The notes beneath the pieces were generated by a model. That model was not told the DNA's origin and did not search any database. It saw nothing but the letters and a program-made list of their open reading frames with translations. From assembly GCF_003369915.1 (NCBI RefSeq), contig NC_046673.1:19273718-19337717 (forward strand): a stretch of 64,000 nucleotides of DNA. Direction: 5' to 3'. This DNA comes from Drosophila miranda. Lineage: Eukaryota; Arthropoda; Insecta; Diptera; Drosophilidae. This document shows, in pieces, positions 11,040-23,200 of this stretch; position 1 is the first letter of the stretch, and each line of letters starts with the position of its first letter. Both the position numbers and the translations under genes were made by a program.

Positions 11040-14000
11040 TTATTCCCTCAGCTCTTCCGCTGATTGCGATTGAGTCTGTGCCTGAGTTGGAACCTGAACC
11101 GAAACCAAAGACGAGGCCGTAACCAAAGACTGAGACTGCGACTGGTGCTGCGGCTGGTGCTGCAGCTGCTGCTGATGTTGTGCCGGCGATGGTGGCGGTC
11201 CAAATTTGCTGGTTATCTTGTGCGAGGCATTGACAATGGCCAGCTCATGCTTGGAGTCCAGATCACAATCGTACAGACCGCTCAGCGAGTCCAGGCTTAA
11301 CAGACGAGAGCTGGCGCGACTCGACACTGAGGTGTCATCCACATCGGGGGCATTGTACAGCGAATTGACATCCGAGAGAGCGCCCTCGGCATCGGTGAGA
11401 CCGGCCTCATTCAGCAGCGAGATATTTTCCAGGCCCGGTTCATCCGTAATATAACCAGTGGACTCGGCACCACCTAAAACAAAAGAAAGAAACGACTTTA
11501 AATTAGGGGAAACCATAAAGGATAAACGTTTTACCTGTGGCCTCTTCACGGCAATCATCGTCCGACCATTCCGATTGGCTCTCCAATGGATTGGAGTCCA
11601 TCGACTGGTGGTTGAGATGTGCTGCCCCATATTTTAGCTCATCGTTTATCACATTCGATTCCAGGCCGCCGCTGCGCAGGCCACCGCCACCGCAAACGCC
11701 GTTTGTCAGCGGTGTCACATTGTTCTGCTCCTTCTGCTCATGCTCGTGATCCTCCTCATCATCATCATCATCGCTATCCCCAGTCGTTTGCTTATGCTTT
11801 TCCCCTGGGGCCTGCTGCAGCAGGCGCTTTTGTCGCACATCCCGACCCACTTCATCGTCTTCGAACTCCTCGTCGGCCAGGTTATCCTCTGTGTCGTCAC
11901 GCTCCTCCTGCTCCTGGACATGGTTGTATCGCTGCTGCTGTTGCTGCTGTCTCTGCAGCTGTTGCTGCTGCTGCTGCTGGTGATGATGATGATGATGATG
12001 GTGGTGGGAGTGATGGTGATGGTAGCGCGGGTGCCGCTGCTGCTGCTGTTGCTGTTGCTCCTGCAGGCCATCCAGACTCTCGTGGCTGTATTGAAGCTCC
12101 TTGGAGCGTGGCCGTTGGCGATGTGCCCGCTGCGACTGTTGCAACTGTGGCTGCTGCTGCTCCATCATCTGATGGGGATGCGACAGGGCATGCAGTTGAT
12201 TGCGATTCTCGTGCAGAATCTCGCACGATTCCGTGTCCGATGTTTGCCTGCAGAAAATAGCAATAAATATTTAAACGTTTCCCAAAAATAAACAAATAAA
12301 ATAAATTAAGGAAAAAAAAAACAAACAAATAATCCAGCAACCAAATGAATGAAAAGTTTTCCGCATACCACGTTTTTTATGGACATGGAAATGCTTGTGG
12401 GGTGTGCGGTGGGCGGTGTGGTGTGGTGGGGTATGGCACTCACATTTGACTCGATTCCGAGGGATTCTTGTTGCGCGTTATCTCCTTGATGGCCTCCAGG
12501 CCCACAGGGTGCTTGGCAATCATGAAACTGCTGCTTGCGGGCAGTCGGCCCATCAGGTCGTGCTCCTGCTGCTCTCGCTCCCGCTCGCGGCTGTTCTGAT
12601 GATTGTTGTTGCCGCTGGCATTCGAGTTGCTGCCACCGCTGAGGTTTCCATTGCTGCTGCCACTGCCGCCGCTGCCACCATTGCCTGCTGTGGCTCCGCC
12701 CGTTCCCGCTCCTCCCTGCACTCCCGCCAGCTTGCTGTTGCTCACGGAATAGCTCATCTGCTTGCCATTCTCTGTGGCACCGGCGTTGGCTGCTGCCAGG
12801 CAGCGCGCCCTCGAGGATTCATTGAGCAATCGCTGCAGCTCTCTTTCGAAGGGGGATTTGGTGGTGGCAGCAACAGGCTGCTGCTGCCCCCCCTGGGTAG
12901 ATCCTCCTGCCTTTTGGTAGTCGAAACTGTTGCAACTGTCGCCCTTGTTCTGGGTGTTGTTGCTCGTCGCATTGCTGGTCGTGTGCTGGCCCTGACTCTC
13001 GGTGGTGGAGCTAAGCTCAAAGTCCTGCAGCTGGGTCATGTCCACGACTGGCGAGGTGGGATCCACTTGAATGTCGCACGGGTACAGCCACTGCAGGGGA
13101 TTCACGAGTCCTCCTCCTGCTGCTCCACCTCCTCCTCCTCCTCCACCTATGCCAGGCAGATGGAAGCCCACGGGATGGCCATTCCGATTGAGCTGGTGAT
13201 GGTGATGGCTGCCATTGATCCTGGGCGAGTCCTCATCGCCTTCGCCCTCCGTTGTCTTCGAGTAGCTCTCATCGGAGCTGCTCATCGATGGGGAGTGCGG
13301 CCGAGAGCTTAGGTCATCCGTTGAGGACATGTCACGGCTCTCGTCCAACTCTGCGGGAAGCTTGGGCAGCGGCTTCATGTACGTCCGCAGCGTGGGCTTC
13401 GGTGGCAGTGGCACCGGCACCGGCACGACCACGGGCACCTGTTGCGAGTACATGGCATATTGCTGCTGCTGTTGCATCACTTGGTGTCCGTACAGCAGCT
13501 GCTGTGGGGCAGGAAGCGACTGCTGCTGCTGCTGCTGCTGTTGCGAATGCTGTGACAACACGGTGTTGGGAGAAGTGTAACGTGGTGGCTCGTACTTTGG
13601 CGCATGCTGCATGGGCATGATCTATGGGTGTTAGTCGGTCGGTATATATGTGTGTGTGTGTGTGGCAAGCGGAGATGAGCGAGCGAGAGAGAGATGTGCG
13701 AGTTGTGTGTGTGTGTGGCATGCAAAGAGTGAACACAAAGAGAGAGAGAGAGTTAGACACACATTTGGAGAGAGATATTTATCAGAGATTTGTATCACAT
13801 TGAGAGCATTAGATTTCGGTGCAAACAGGGGGGAGTTTTGTTTGTTTTTCAGACGGGGGGAGGTGCACACATCAGGAGATCAAAGGATCAGCAACCAACA
13901 GATATATATAGAGAACGGACAACGAAGCTTTTTTCTATTAAAAATCCACAAAAGGGATTATCTATCTCATCTTCTCTGGTATACCCTTGAGATTCCTGAA

Positions 14001-17000
14001 TTTCTTACTGCCTGCAGCAAAAAAAAAACAAAAAGGATCTGTGCAGCAGGATTTCAAGACTTTTGTGCATTAAAACATAATAATGGACATATTATAACAC
14101 ATTTTATGTACTACTTCTTTAAAAATAAAAAACTAATATTTCCTTAATTTTTTTAAATATTTCATCCATGATTTCAATGAAATTTCATGAGAAATACACG
14201 TGCAGCAGCGCCCCTCGGTTGGTTAGGAACAAACTTTGAAGCTTAAAGCTTAACCATATGAAGAGCTTTTCATCGAAAAGCTTAAAAATTTGAATAGCTT
14301 TGAAGGTTATAGATATAAACCTTTTCTTACAAAAATATCTCTTAAACATAAACGTATAAGACTATCCACATCTGTTCCGTTCTGTTCTGTAAAAGTTAGT
14401 TACAAATGGGGGATGGGGGTGTGGGTATGGGGCATGGGGATGGGCAGGTACTTGGAGGCAACATCTGGAGTTTACTCTGAAGCTTGGCTCTGGCCATTCA
14501 TAGCAGAATCTCCTTGCCCCAGAGCCTCTCCATTTCGACAACGTCAATGTCGTCATCGTCATCATCTTCATCTTCACTCACCTTGGCTACCGGTGCGATG
14601 CTGCTGGCATGCAATAGCGGCTCGCTCTCACGGCAGTGGCCATACCCCAGGCTGGTGGCTGACGATGGCTGATGCTGATTCTGATTCTGATGCGGATTCG
14701 AATGGTTTAGATGATGCATTGGATGATGGCCATGCTGGTTAAAGGGCAACGCCATGCTGGGCGGCGGCGCGTATGTGCGCAGCTGAAGCTGATCACAATC
14801 TCGTTCGCGTTCGCGATCACGATCACGCCGCGGCATCATGAAGCAGTCGCCGCCACCGCTGCCGACACCACCGCCACCGCCACCGAGCACTCCGGCCGCG
14901 TCCATGCTAAGGCTGCCATGATGCTGTGGCCGCTGGGCAAGCAGCTGTGGCGGTAGCTGCTCCAGCTGCTGATGCTGCTGGGGATGCGGATGCCTGCCAC
15001 CGGGATTCGGATTTTCAATGATATTAAATTCGCGCAACATTACCGAAGGAATGGGCTGGTGCTGGAGCTGGAGCTGGTGCTGGTGCTGGAGCTGGTGGTG
15101 GAGTAGGATCTGGTGCTGGTTATGGTCCAGGGGTAGAGGGACAGCAGCAGACGACGGTGTCGTTGTCGTCGTCGTCGTTGATGCCCCCACAATATAGTGA
15201 TGGTCCCCATTGTGGCCGTTCTCGCGTATGTTTGGCAGTCCCCCATTGGCCATGAAATTGGACTGCTTTTGCAGCTTGCTGTTGAGACGCTGCTGCTGCT
15301 GCTGGTGCAGGTGGTGGTGGTGCACGGCCGGTGGCTGTGGTGGAGCGGTCAGGGCCAACTGTGGCATTGCCAACGGCAGGGGATCCAGCTGCTTGTGCTG
15401 ATGCTGCAACAGCAGCTGCTGCTCCTCGCCGCCGCCCACCGCAGTGTACAGATGCCCGTTCTCCTTCTTGCTGTAGGTGTCCGTATTGACGCGATTCTCC
15501 GGGAATTGGGAGGCCTTCATGTAGTAGTCGGGGCCGTGCATGCTCTGCGGCAAGGACATGGCATTCCGTACCTCTCCATTCAGCGATTTGCTGCTGTTGT
15601 CGCACAGGAAATACGTGACCATGTCACCCTTGCCCTTCACTTTGATGGTCCCTCGACATCTGTGTGGAAGAAGAGGTTAGTTCAGTTTGAAGGTATCCCT
15701 CTAGTTTTTCTTACCGAAACTCAAAGTGCGATCCCACCAGACTGTCGACCACCTCCTGGGTGACCTGGGAGTAGCCAGGGACGCCTGTGGAGTCCATGCG
15801 GCTGGCCACATTCACCGTATTGCCCCAGATGTCGTACTGCGGCTTTCGGGCACCAATAACGCCTGCCACCACGGGTCCAATGTTGATGCCTGCCAAGGGG
15901 GAAAGCGATAATTAATCGATAATTTTCCATATTCGATATGATTTATGATTAAAATATGGCTGCATGTGAAATTCGTTCATTTTCAGGGTTTTTCATATCA
16001 CTACTCAATATTTTTATCGACATTTGACTCAACAATGGCTCCAAAAAAAATATTTAAGAACTCATGAATCGATAATTATCGATATACAAGACAATTTATG
16101 ATTAAATAGGGGATATAGGGGACTTTCATTCTCTTTCAAATATGTCTATGGCTGGCAATGTCTCCAGGAAGTTTAGTTACTCACATATTAATCGATAATT
16201 GTCGATATTCAAACCGATTTTTATATGTCTATAAGTAATCTTTTGAGTACAGCTTAAAAAAATTGTGGAATTTCTTATCCATTCTATGCTATTTTCCAAA
16301 CAATCTGCTATGAAATCCTTCATTTATTGATTTTGATCGTTAGAAATGGCTTTCTAGAAGGGAATTTACTTCCTTACGAATCGATAATTATCGAAATTCA
16401 GCACCATTAAATATGGATACAAGTAATATCTGAAATACTGTTTATACAGTTTACGTTATTTGTTTTCCTTTCTGGATATTTTCCATTCCTCTTTGCTATT
16501 GATTTTTATTCATTGCCATGACTTCCACTTATCGATTACTCACCGACTCGAAGCATAAAATTATTATACGAATGACTGTTGATCTCCTGTAGCGACAGTC
16601 GCATGGCCTTCACATACTCCGTCAAAGCGGTCATGTGGCGACGCACCGAATTGGGGTCGTTGGGCTGGATCTTGTACTCGGGTATAAGACCCACCACGGC
16701 CATGTAGGTGCTGCCGACGGTCTTGATCTTATCGATGCCCCTGAAGCGATCCTCCTTGAGCAGCTCATCAAAGTCGGCTATGATTTCGTTTAGCAAACGC
16801 AGGCACTCCAGACCCTGATCGGATCCATCCATTTCGGTGTAGAATTCATTAAAGTTCGGTACGCTGGCAAAGATGACGCCCACCTTGGCATAGCTCTGGT
16901 GGTAGAGCTCCTGGAAAAGCGGTGACACCACACAAAAGGGCTTAAAGAGTGCTTCAAAGAGTGGGTCAGTGGTGCAGCAGCTCTCACCATATTGTTGCGG

Positions 17001-17239
17001 AATTGCGCATCGAGAAAATGTGCAGCCACATGAGCGGGCAGCAAATTGTGCAGAATGCGCTTATTCGACTCCTGCAGCACATCCATTTCCTTCTTCTCCT
17101 GGGAGGCCTGAAGTTGCCAGAGAAAATCTAGACGGGCGGTGCCCTCCACCAGGCGGCCATGCACCAAAATGGCAATCATAAAGATGACAATGCGCGCCAA
17201 TGAGATCAAATGAAGCGGAATCGAGGCACTGCAAGTATA

Positions 17240-17276
<37 letters not shown>

Positions 17277-20200
17277 GATCAATCTGATTAGTGACCAAAA
17301 ATAAAGCGACCTACTTCACCCGATGGTCGTAGCACTCGAAGATGTTCTGATGCGACAGTTCAATGAACAAACCATAAATGGTGCCCATACCCAGAACCAG
17401 CAGCGACTTGAATATGATGGGCAATCTGTGTGGCAATAGAAAAGAATAGAAAAGTGTGTCATCATTAGGGTTCTCTCCTTGGGGGCCTCCATTCGTGTCT
17501 ACGTACCTGAGAAACACCGAAACTGAGAGGAAGGCAAATGCCGCCGACAATGACACGTACTGTGGCAGCGAGCACTTGCGATGGGCATCGCTTGGGTACG
17601 AGAAAAAGTGCGGATCCAATTGTCGGTTCGATGACCAGGCAGTGGCCGTGGCATTTCCCGAGCAGGGATGATCCGTGACGCAAGTGAACTATAAACGAAA
17701 TGGCAGTCATGGAAGGCAGTGGAAGTGCTTCAAATACTTACCACATTCACTTGTCCCACAGAATAAATCAAAATGATTGTAAATATGGTGATGGCCATGC
17801 GCAGGCTGAAGCTCTCCGAAATATCCCAAATGATCCACTTGAGACGCACTGCCAGCAGAAGCATCAGTATGGCACTCACCCAAATGAAGGCCGTGAGGAA
17901 GAGCAGCAGCAGTATGAGAGTCCTTGGCAATGCCGTCACTTGGAGCGCCGCTCCGAGTATGAGCAACAGCAAGGAGCATCCCATGGCGGTGGTAAACCCC
18001 AAATCGAAATCCTTGTGATACTCTCGCTCCATGTCGCTCTGTCGGAAGCGCAACGTCAATCGATCCACATGCTCCGACTTGTCGCAGTCCACGGATCTGG
18101 CGTTGATCGCCTGCGAGAGGAAGCGATTCACACGATTCGTGGGCTGATGATGCGCTGCCACCGAATGCCGTTTGCGGAAGGGTCTCTTGAACTTGTCGGC
18201 CACCTTGGACTGTGACTTTTTTTTGTGTGTTTTTTTTTTGTTGGTTTTTAAAGTGCATTTAACAGGCAGGAGCGGAGCAAATGGGAAGAAGGAAGGAAGA
18301 AAATGGTATTTCGGTTAGTTGTAGTTACTGTTCCCGGATGGGTTTTCGTTTTCTGGTCGCTGGCTGGCTGCTGATTGCTGGCTGAATATCAGAGAGATAG
18401 ATAGATTTTTTTCTACTTATGTACTATGCTAAATGCTACGAAATGGGGGGGATGCTAAATGCTAGATGCTAGATGCTATAGATGCCATGGTTTCTAAAGA
18501 TGCTGAGGCATGCGGTGGTTCCGGGTAGTGGATTTACTGGATTACTGGGGGGGTTACTGGAACCACAAACGACAGAACGATTGCAGCAAGCATGCTCTAA
18601 GTATGACAGAGAGAGAGAGAGACTGTGTGTGAGAGTGAGAGGCAGAGAGCTTAACGAAACTGAACGAAATTCATGCACGCCGTATGCCGGATGATAACAA
18701 GCTTAAACGCAACGAAACTGAACGAACGATGCTGGACGAAACAAGCGCTGCATAAAGGCCGCCCCAACCCCACGGCGCAGAAGCGCACAACTGAACGAAA
18801 GCATAAGCCATAACTTAACGAATGAACAAACGACACTTGAATACAGTTGTGGTCAGAGTTGCAGTAGTTTTTCTGGTATTTGAAACTTTAAAGAAAATTG
18901 GTTTTAGTATTTTTTTAAACATTAACGAACTTAACGAAGAATATTTTTTAAGACAATACCACAAAAATCAACAAATAATGGTATTTTTAAGTATTTATTA
19001 TAGTATTTTTGCAATATACTATTATCATAAAAAAAAATTAATGAGTTAGTTTTTAAATTTAAAAAAAAAAAAGTCCCCAAGGAGTTATTTTTTAATTTTT
19101 ATTAAATATTTAAAGAAAAAATCATCACACAGTTCTTGAAGTATTTTTTTAGCAAAAATACACTTCAACGAAGCGTGGTATTTTTTAGTATTTATTTTCA
19201 TAGGTATATTTTCAATATTTTAGCAATATTAAAAACTCATCAAACTGTTTTAAGTTTTTATATAAAAAAAAATTCAATGAAGAAAGGTAGTATTTTTCGG
19301 TATTTTAGTTTGTTTTTCTTCAAACATTTCTATAACGAAAAAAAAGAAATATTTTTTGTGGTATTTTTTAGTATTTTAGGAATGCTAAGAAAAAATCAAA
19401 GTTTTTTTAGAAGTTTGCATATTAAAAAATCAACGAAGAGTAGTGTTTCGTATTTTTATGGCATTATGATAATTTTTTAATAAAATCAAATTTCAACAAA
19501 ATTTGAATTATTTTAGTATTTTTTTACATGCATAGCGAGTAACCTATTATTGACCACAACTGTACTGAAATGAATGGTTCCAACACGAAACGACACACAT
19601 ATTCAAAGGAACGAAGACGTAGACGTGGAGTGAACGAAACGTTGTACAACACAATTGAACGAAACATGAACCGGAATGCTGAACGAATACGATTGAACGA
19701 TTGAACAAATGAACGAAAATTATAGACTGTTTTTTGTTTGTTTTTGGTTGCTGCTCTGCTCACTTTATTGTTCTTGTGATTGTGCCTATGAATGCGACTA
19801 ATCGTACTCGCTGTTGAGTTGGGATCTGTGCCTACGGTCACTTGGACACTGCCACCCCCACCGCAGCCACTGCCAATGCCACAGCCCACACTGCCACCGT
19901 CAATACCGACACCACAACCAGCACCACCACCGCCACCACTGCCGACGACGCTACCATAGCCCATGGGTGGCATGCCATGAGCGTGCGGTGGCGGGGTGGC
20001 ATGCAAGATTTTCTGCAGACGTATTACCTAAATCGGAGATCAGAGAAGTACACAGGAGTATTCAAAATAGATTCGTAATACATCGAAATATTTAAGTATA
20101 TAATTGATAGAAAAAGAGAGATAATATTGCTTATCATAGGAGTAGTCTTTAAACATAAATAATAGCCAGAAATACAGATTAATAGATTAAAGATTAGGAG

Positions 20201-23200
20201 AAAGAGAAAGAGAGTGGAAGAGGCGCAAAGTATAGGGTAAACAATATCTTAACGAAACAAAAGGGGCGCTGATAGATCACTGATAGATTAATTAGCAATA
20301 AGATGTAGAGTGAGCATAGAATATAGTATCAAAGATTGTAGAACACTCGGAGGGGAAAAGGTAACGATCAACAACGTTCAAGAAACGTTCGAATTTGTTA
20401 ATTTTCTTCGTTTCTATAATCTTTGATAGAATACAGCTTGGATAACTGTTAAGGGAGCTGAAAAACGAAAAGAAAAAGAAGACCCCCCTGAAGATCCCAT
20501 TGGTGGAGATCTCTTTTAGGCAATTATCTTCCGATATCAACTTCTGAGTAGTGCGTGTAGTGTGTGTGTGTGTGTGTGTGTGTGTTTGTGTGTGTTCAAT
20601 GAAGAAATATCTAACCAATTTTGATGTCCCAGATAAATATACATGTTGTACAATATAGTATTCTACGTTCAAAACTACACACAACATCGACGCAACGAAA
20701 CTTTTTTTTTTGTCCAAAATATACAATAAAATATACACTCGATCTTTATGCTACACGATTTTGTTAGTAGTAGACACAGCATCCACATTATTATTATTTA
20801 TCTAATTTTATTATTATAGATATACGATATACGAAATACGATAGATATACATCAGTTAAAGGATAATATAATGCCACTACGGAACCAAAAAGGAAAAAAA
20901 GAGCCCACACAAAACGGAACAAACCGAAAAACTACTCGGACAAATAAATGGAGACAAGAGAACTAAGCAACTCAAAGGAGAATTCAACGGGGAGGGGGAT
21001 CCTTACGGAGAAGGAGAACACTACTTTAGACATTTCTTTTTTTGGGCGAGTGGCAAAACTTACCGCATCCTGAAAGTAAACGAAAGAAAACAAATCAAAG
21101 AACGAAAATCAAAAGGAATCGCAGTTTTACACAGCAAGCGACCTTCGGACACTACCCATCGATCTGAATCGATAATTATCGATAACTCTCTTCGGGGAAG
21201 TAGGGACAGCAGGACACTCGGTACAGAAATGATAAAGTGTACATCAAGCCACAGAAAATCATAAGACCCCAACGACCCACCCGTTCGGTGCCCCCCGGAC
21301 ATGCAGGAGCTACGGCAACAGAAACAGGAATCAAACCGAAACATAATCGATCTACAGGAACGGAACTCCTCAGCGTTCCAATCAAATCTACCCGAAAGAA
21401 AGTGAAACCTACCTTGCGTGAGCCCTTCTCCGATACGGCCTGTACACTGCCGACGCCTCCGCCTCCGCCGCCGACGCCGCCGCCGCTTGCCTCACAGGTG
21501 CTGCCACGTGCCACGCTCAGACCAACGCCCAGACCCACACCGGCCCCGCCAACCAATGCATTGGCCGCCGAAGGAAACGAACCGGTGGCAATATTCGAGA
21601 ACGGCACTGGCTCCGAGAACTTGATCGTGTGCAACAGTTGCATGACCACATTGGAGACATTCCGGAATGACAGCTTCCGCCTGCTACCGATCGCCGAGCG
21701 TACGCCCAGAGTGTTGAGCATTAGGGGCTGCGAAAGACAGAAAAAAGAGGAGTGACAACCATAAGTACATTTATGGAAAGGAATGGTACTCCAAATACCT
21801 TGCGACGGTGCGGTGGTGGCACTATAAAGAACGTATCCACTCCATGATCGCGCAGATACGAGGATCGTTCGTCGCCGTGTCCCGCCTCCACTTCGTACTC
21901 GCCCGACAGCGAATCGAGGGTTGCGCGAGTAACATGCACTCGACCCGGTTCACCGCCCGATTCCATATGATTCGCCAGGGTCACATCGTTGGACCACACA
22001 TCGAACTGCCACTTCCGGAGGCCCAAAACGCCGCACAGCACGCGGCCAGTGTGGATGCCCACGCGCATATTGAGTATGACATCGGTGGCTTCAACGACAG
22101 TGCTGGAAGAGTAGGATCATCTCTTAGTCGTGGAAGCTCTTTATAAAAAAAAAACAAAAACCGGGCTCTACTTACGCAATGGCATCGATCATATCGAGTC
22201 CCATTTCCACTGCACATTTTGCATGATCCTTCCGGGGCTCTGGCAAACCCGAAACACAATAATAACAATCGCCCAAGATCTTAATGCGCAGGCAATGATT
22301 ATCCTGGGGAGGGAGAATATACATAGCAAAAGATTATAAATAAGAGCGCGGGAGATTAGATATAATTAGTTTCCACTGTCATATATGCACAATAATCGTT
22401 ACTTTAATTGAAAGAGGCTTCTCGTTCCATTTAGACAAGAGAAAGATCAACTATACATTCATAGGTGCCTGATAAGTAGTCGCCACTTCAGTTTAGAATA
22501 AATCGTAACTTTGTAAGTAGATGTACTTGTTACTCCACACCTATAGGAACTCGTTACTTCTAAAATGGACCTACTTCAAATATACTAGCTCATCTTAGTT
22601 TTACTCGCTAATTTGATACAAGTTCTGTTATTAAAGGTAATCGTTACTTCTTTACCCGATGGATTAATTGATACTTGAGAAACAAGTTATCTCAATAAGA
22701 GAGGTACGCGTTACTTTAGACAATGTAATCGCTACTCCGGATAGTAGATGAATTGTTGATTCAATAAAAGAGGAATTCGTTATTTTGATACTAGAACTAT
22801 TCGTTATTTTTTTTTGGCAATCGGTAATTCCTTAGCATATGTTCTCGTTTCTAGTAATTTATTAGATGATTATAGCGAGTGAATCATCCAGCCACTACTT
22901 ACATGTGCCAACTGATCGAATCGCCCAAAGAGCTCGTTGAGCAATCGCACCAACTCCTGAGCACTGCACTGCGACGAGAGGACCGTGAAGCCCACAATGT
23001 CCGCAAAGAGAATGCTGACATTCTCATGCTTCTGGATGTAGATGCGATGGAACTGCCCGGCCACCGGCGATAGGATGTCGTTCTTCATCTGCATGGCCAC
23101 ATGTTGGGGCAGGACAGAGAGCAGCAGCCGCTCGAGCTTCTCGTTCTCGTCCTGGATCTCCAGACGAGAGGCGATACAGTTGCGCGTGTCGAGGAAGGTC

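Noticed and set aside
11619..13620. Several long plus-strand frames rich in Ala, Leu, Val or Cys
   Set aside because: They are antisense shadows of the CAG/CAT-repeat-rich rut exons 15 and 16; Leu/Cys runs are complements of Gln/His codons.
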